Shown piece by piece: positions 59,647 through 64,000 of a stretch of DNA of 64,000 nt. A program made the position numbers and the translations under genes. The stretch is taken from contig DF237343.1 in NCBI GenBank assembly GCA_000708835.1, positions 17,832 through 81,831 on the forward strand, read 5' to 3'. Source of the DNA: Klebsormidium nitens (Eukaryota; Streptophyta; Klebsormidiophyceae; Klebsormidiales; Klebsormidiaceae). How positions within the stretch are numbered: the stretch's first letter is position 1; each line of letters opens with the position of its first letter. The notes under the pieces are model-generated. The model was not told where the DNA came from, ran no database searches, and saw only the letters and a program-made list of their open reading frames with translations.

Positions 59647-62412
59647 TATGTCACTGGAGAACCTTTCCCTCGACTTCCCAGCAGCCTAACCAACTCGAGC
59701 AAGAAGCGAGGATGTCTGAAGCTTGCTAGGCGGAGGCCAATCAAAGCATTCGCCTGCAATTGGAGCAGAACTTTGCTTATTGCAGAGTCCTAGAAGCACT
59801 CATCGTTCCACTCCACCCTTCTTGCCCCGTCTCCTAATATACCGGCACTCTTGTTCCGGCGACGAACTCTCAGAGTCAGCCTTTTGTACCGCAGAAGAGA
59901 TCTCTACTTGCGTGCCTTTATAGAAAAGCCCTCTGAAAAATTGACGGCAGAAGGGGCTCCACAACGGTGAAACTAGTCCCTGCAAAAGCTTGAGATAGAC
60001 AGGCCAGCAAAATCTGACATGAGCAGGAGAAATCTTCCGAAGAAGACGCGCCTGTAGCGCCGGCGGCCAGAGAGCGGCAAACCGACTTCAGCCCAGGTGT
60101 CCACTTTTCGAGGCATGATCTGCATCATCTTTCGTGTCAAATCTGAAAGTGTGCGCGCGCATAAACCTTGATGTCAACGTGACAGACGCTTCAGCTCTTT
60201 TCAAGCAACCTGCCGATTTTAAATAGAGAGGGAAGCTTAAAAAGTTAGTCAAGTCAAAGAGCTACATAGTCAGGTTGTTTAGTTGTCGCTATAATGTCGC
60301 GGTCTGCGACCAACTCGATCATCTAACTTTGTAAGCTTCCCTCTCTAACTTGAATCGGCAGGCCGCTCGCGAAGAGCTGTTATACCTGCCGCCTCGGCTT
60401 TTGGAAGGATAAAACCCAACACGAATCCACAACAGTTCGACGGCTTGATTTCTTAGTGAACAAAAGGTAACCCATTCGAGCATGGTCGTCGAAGCACTTA
60501 GGGACACAGTACCATGGCCTATTCAAGTTAAGCTCGTCGGGCAGGGCCTTTTGTTACAGAAACAAACTCCGAATTTTGATCTAAAAACAGTGCTCACCGG
60601 AATCCTTCATCTAATAGATCTACCTTTAAGTTCAAGACGTCCGCCATGAGCGGGGCAGCCCTGCTTTGATACGGTTGCCTGTTGGTAGAGAGGCCAGTAG
60701 CTACACGACAAAACTGTCTCCGCAAATCTGCACCGTCGGATGTTCAAGACATTTGTTATTTTAACCGTGCGATCGCCCCTCAGGTCCCCGGTCGGTCAAG
60801 TGGTGGAGGTCGGGTTCACTCAAGCGGAGTCCACACGTGCGGCACAAATTGGAAGTCGGTCAATTAATCACGCGCGCGTTGTATACCTATACCGCCGGCA
60901 GTTGATTCACGTGACACGCCGTGAACCGTCGATCATGACACGTCAACTAAAGAATCCGCTTCACTGCCTACCTGTCAGATTGATTGGTTGTGACACACAA
61001 GGCCAGCCCGGGGCCGGGGCCCAAGCACAGGACGACCGACCACCCGGGACTGGACCGTGTCAGGAAATTCGGTCCATCTGCACACTGACCGATTTGACGG
61101 TCTCTTTCCCCGGGCACAAGGATGACCACCACTGGGTTGCTTCGCTGGTAATTCAGTCACCTGTCAGAAGGACCAATTTTATTGGCAAAATTCTGTCCCG
61201 GGCTCTTCCATTGGACATACTCCAGTCTGCTCCCTTAAGTTGAGTGCCTACCCGGGGCGCAGTTTTTAAAAATTGGTCGACTGGACTCTGGAGTCTGTAC
61301 CCTCCCCGTACCCTCCCGTTGCGCCATTGCAGAAGGCTGTCATTCCGTCCGGGTCAACAGCATGGCCCCAACTTGAATGCGTCGCCATGTGAAACAATAA
61401 GATTTGAAGAACACACGCTTTCTTGTTATTATAGAAACGCTTTGCCAACCTTTTCTTGTTGTTTGGCATAGCGAAAAGAGATCGACATGCATCACAACTT
61501 TATTAGAACCACCTGCCTAGCTAGCAATTCAATCATCCGCTTTAGCGCGGCAGCGATACAGTAGTCACATATTGTAATAGTGCAGTATCAGTGCCAGTGT
61601 ACTGCAACCCATATGTAGCTAAGTTCATTCATGATGTGCCAACATTGAATGGATCCGCGGACATGCATGTGCACGACTTGGTTCGTCGAATCTAACCTAT
61701 GATTCGGCGTAAAACGCCTTCGAACGATGCAATTTCAATTAAAATGTCCGAATGATCACTTTACATCAATTGTCTACTGTATAGCACGCAATACCATGCA
61801 TATATATACAACCTTATACATCAAATATATTGGCCGCCATGTGATCGCAGCTAATCATTAAACCGCACAATTCCGGTTCCCGGCACAAACAAACAGGCCG
61901 CTTGTTCGATCATTTCAAATGGTATACTGTGCACAGTAACAAGTAGACTCAAGTGTGTTCGCATATATGAATATATTGATAGGAGCTATGCGGTGCGCAG
62001 GAAACCTCCTGAGGTGTGGACTATATATACAATTACATGCTTGAGATGCACACTATAATGTGTATCATTGCGCTTGCAACAAATAATGCAATACGGTGAT
62101 CGCTTTCAAAGCAGACCGCTCCCTCGAAGCTTCATTCAAATACCTAAACGCAATAGATCCTGAAGGGTTAAAGAAAACTTCGTATAACAATAATATATCA
62201 TCTTTCGTACACAGACTTGTTTGTAAGCGTCCTATAGGCCTGCATTAGCAAAAGGTATCAATGATAGCCTCAGATGCGTGCGCATCCGAGGGATTGCTAC
62301 GGCTGCGTATGCTCTTGTCATCTTGCCAATCTGCTTGCCTTCGTAGCCTAGACAGAGTAGCCATGCGGTCAGGCACACAAAAACCCCACCCACAGTCTAG
62401 GCTATTGGGAGA
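59647..62412. other. Intergenic region between ARIA-like gene and the last gene
   Basis: The near end is the ARIA-like promoter. A fold-back element lies at 60209-60362. From 61500 to 62200 the DNA is AT-rich with TATATA runs. A 167-codon plus frame at 60740-61243 has no motif or splice support. I see no gene. Confidence 0.45.
60209..60362. repeat. 154-bp fold-back element with 40-bp arms
   Basis: Bases 60209-60248 and 60323-60362 are inverted copies matching at 35 of 40 positions, separated by a 74-base loop. No clear target duplication was found. The shape fits either a small MITE or a long hairpin RNA precursor. It lies about 560 bases upstream of the ARIA-like start codon. Confidence 0.7.
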
Positions 62413-64000
62413 CTAAGGGAACGTAGCGCTCCCACTTTCACCGATACCCATTTTCTCTTCGACGTCAAGGTTCCCAGCTGAGAAGAGGATCGTCGCAATA
62501 CGACTCAATCCGGCTCTGATTGACCTCGACAAACTCTTGCCATATGAGTCGAAGTACTTCACCAAAATCGAAGCACCGCTGCCCCCTACCGATTCATACA
62601 TTACCGCGCACGTCCAATGATCCACCCCCGCACCAGGAATGTGGATGCAGATTCCGACCTTCTTTGGACCGAGCTCCTTGACCGACTTGAGCACGCCCGA
62701 CAGGTTAGCAAACGCTTTGCTAGCCTCGCTCCCTCTCAACTCCCCCACCGCAGTGACTGACTTCCAAAGACCGACGGGACACCACGTCACAATGCTATCG
62801 GTGCTGGAACTAGCAAAACTGATAACCTGAAGAAAGGTGCCAAGCACCTCGCTTGCAAGCTGGCAATTGGCGCCGGTTTGGTGGTGTAGCTCGGTAGGAG
62901 ACGGACGCCACTGAAGCCGTCGCTGGAAACCGTTGCGATATGCGACGGTTTCAATCGGTGGCAGTGGCAGCTCCCAGCCGTTCACACAGGCCGGGATGTC
63001 CAGGTTCACCGGGGGAGCCGCATCCCTCTGCAGAATCAAGTGAACATCGGAAGTGAGAGCTCTTCAAGTACTCTTTGTCCATGTAAGAAGTGTGACCATT
63101 CGAACCTGACAAGTAGAAAATTTGAGCACTGGTTGCCCACAGTGGTAAAACGACTGAACGAGAGTGCTTTGTGAATGATCTTGGATAGATCAAACGGTTC
63201 ACGAGACGCTTTTCCACTTTCATACCCAGTCCAGTAATAGCTCAGACTGTTCGAGTGCACATTGTTCCATCGGACACCAGCCTGTATGCAAGCTTTAGGA
63301 TCTAAGCGGATCTGCGTGTAATGATCGCTTGGGCCTTACCTCTGTACGCATTCCGGTCGATCTCGCTCGCTTGCTAACATGAGTGCCGATGGGAAAGCGG
63401 TCCAGAATTTGAGTGTCGTCATCCAGCTCCTGCAAAAGGAGAGCACAATTTTTGCAGGCTAAAAAGCCGCAACCATCCTCGTCAGGCAAGCGCCTCCTCC
63501 ACTCGAAAGACAAAAGACAGGACTGCTCGGCGCACCTACTTTTCAACATACAAACGGACAGGCAAACCCGCATCGAGTCACAAGCATTCACCATTGAAAA
63601 CTCTCTAGCCCGGCGTCGGCCACTCGTGCGAAGTTCGACTGTCGCAGCAGATCCCTTCTGCAAAGAACCGAAGTTGTATACAGAGTCAGCACATATAAGA
63701 ACGTCTCAAACCAAGGGTCTCAAAACATGTTGGTCTCAAGCGACGCACGTGGCACAAACGGCTTGCATTTATTGATAAAAGAGTGCCCGTTTTGCTTTCA
63801 TTAGTGATCAGTTCAAGACAATTCATTGTTTACTGTAACTTGCAGTCACGGAGATGCGTAATCACTTACAATCGTGCATTCACCAGAAGCATGAACCTCG
63901 ACCAAACCGTCCAACACGCTGCTGCGTGGCGCGTTCTGCGCGCGCGGGGGCGAGACGGCTGAGGCGCCGGGGGCGCAGCCTGGGTCGCCACGTGGCGCGA
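62413..64000 (-). CDS. Unknown protein with possible cysteine-peptidase layout (5' partial)
   Basis: Exons 64000-63870 (open at the window edge), 63657-63592, 63429-63340 and 63027-62413 join in phase 0 to give 299 residues. I do not recognise the family. The N-terminal part is Pro-, Ala- and Ser-rich and looks disordered. The last exon looks folded: HHQTGANCQLASEVLG contains a Gln and Cys spaced as in papain-like peptidases, and further on come GVDHWTCAVMY (His-Trp) and VKYFDSYGKSLS (Asp-Ser). The Cys, His, Asp order suits a papain-like fold, while the HW ... FDSYG pair also resembles Ulp1/adenain-type (C48) enzymes, whose cysteine comes later. A D-C-G-W-G-F word lies just past the stop (around 62400-62380) and could be joined by an unusually short intron. 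Function is unassigned. Confidence 0.6.

Noticed and set aside
60740-61243. Plus-strand open frame of 167 codons
   Set aside because: It has no domain, signal or splice support and an ordinary composition for spacer DNA.

Overview
This window is nuclear DNA from a eukaryote of the green lineage. Every convincing gene is broken by GT-AG introns, mostly 150-900 bp, and exons are more GC-rich than the DNA between genes. Several protein types are plant-style: a long coiled-coil guanylate-binding protein of the GBPL3 kind, an inactive shikimate-kinase-like protein (SKL1 type), an ARIA/ABAP1-type armadillo-BTB protein and a small secreted cystatin. A transferrin-like protein and a histone 3' stem-loop are features of green algae and not of land plants. 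Together these suggest a streptophyte alga (Klebsormidium-like gene structure would fit), but the species is inference. All exon models were built by hand from splice sites, reading-phase continuity and remembered family motifs; no search was run.

Layout. 2-1953 (+): 3' end of a transferrin-like, C-terminally membrane-anchored protein. 4199-4740 (-): histone H4 with one intron and a stem-loop downstream. 5903-8743 (+): ZIP metal transporter. 10088-18585 (-): 14-exon GBPL3-like GTPase. 20487-24616 (+): SKL1-like protein. 26524-27561 (-): cystatin. 29066-31297 (+): JmjC oxygenase. 32878-35180 (-): BTB protein. 35928-37251 (+): probable GNAT acetyltransferase. 37924-49757 (-): 18-exon MCM10 replication factor with a very large repeat-rich insertion. 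52433-59646 (-): ARIA/ABAP1-like armadillo-BTB protein. 62413-64000 (-): partial unknown protein with a possible cysteine-peptidase layout.

Between the genes lie a 353-bp MITE-like element with perfect 20-bp terminal inverted repeats, several long fold-back hairpins, and, inside introns, decayed copies of exon ends. There is no operon-like organisation. One loose theme is S phase: histone H4, MCM10 (with an E2F-type site upstream) and an ABAP1-type protein, whose plant relative is known to bind replication-licensing factors, share the window. Any functional link between them is inference.

I saw no tRNA, rRNA, CRISPR array or bacterial-type gene.
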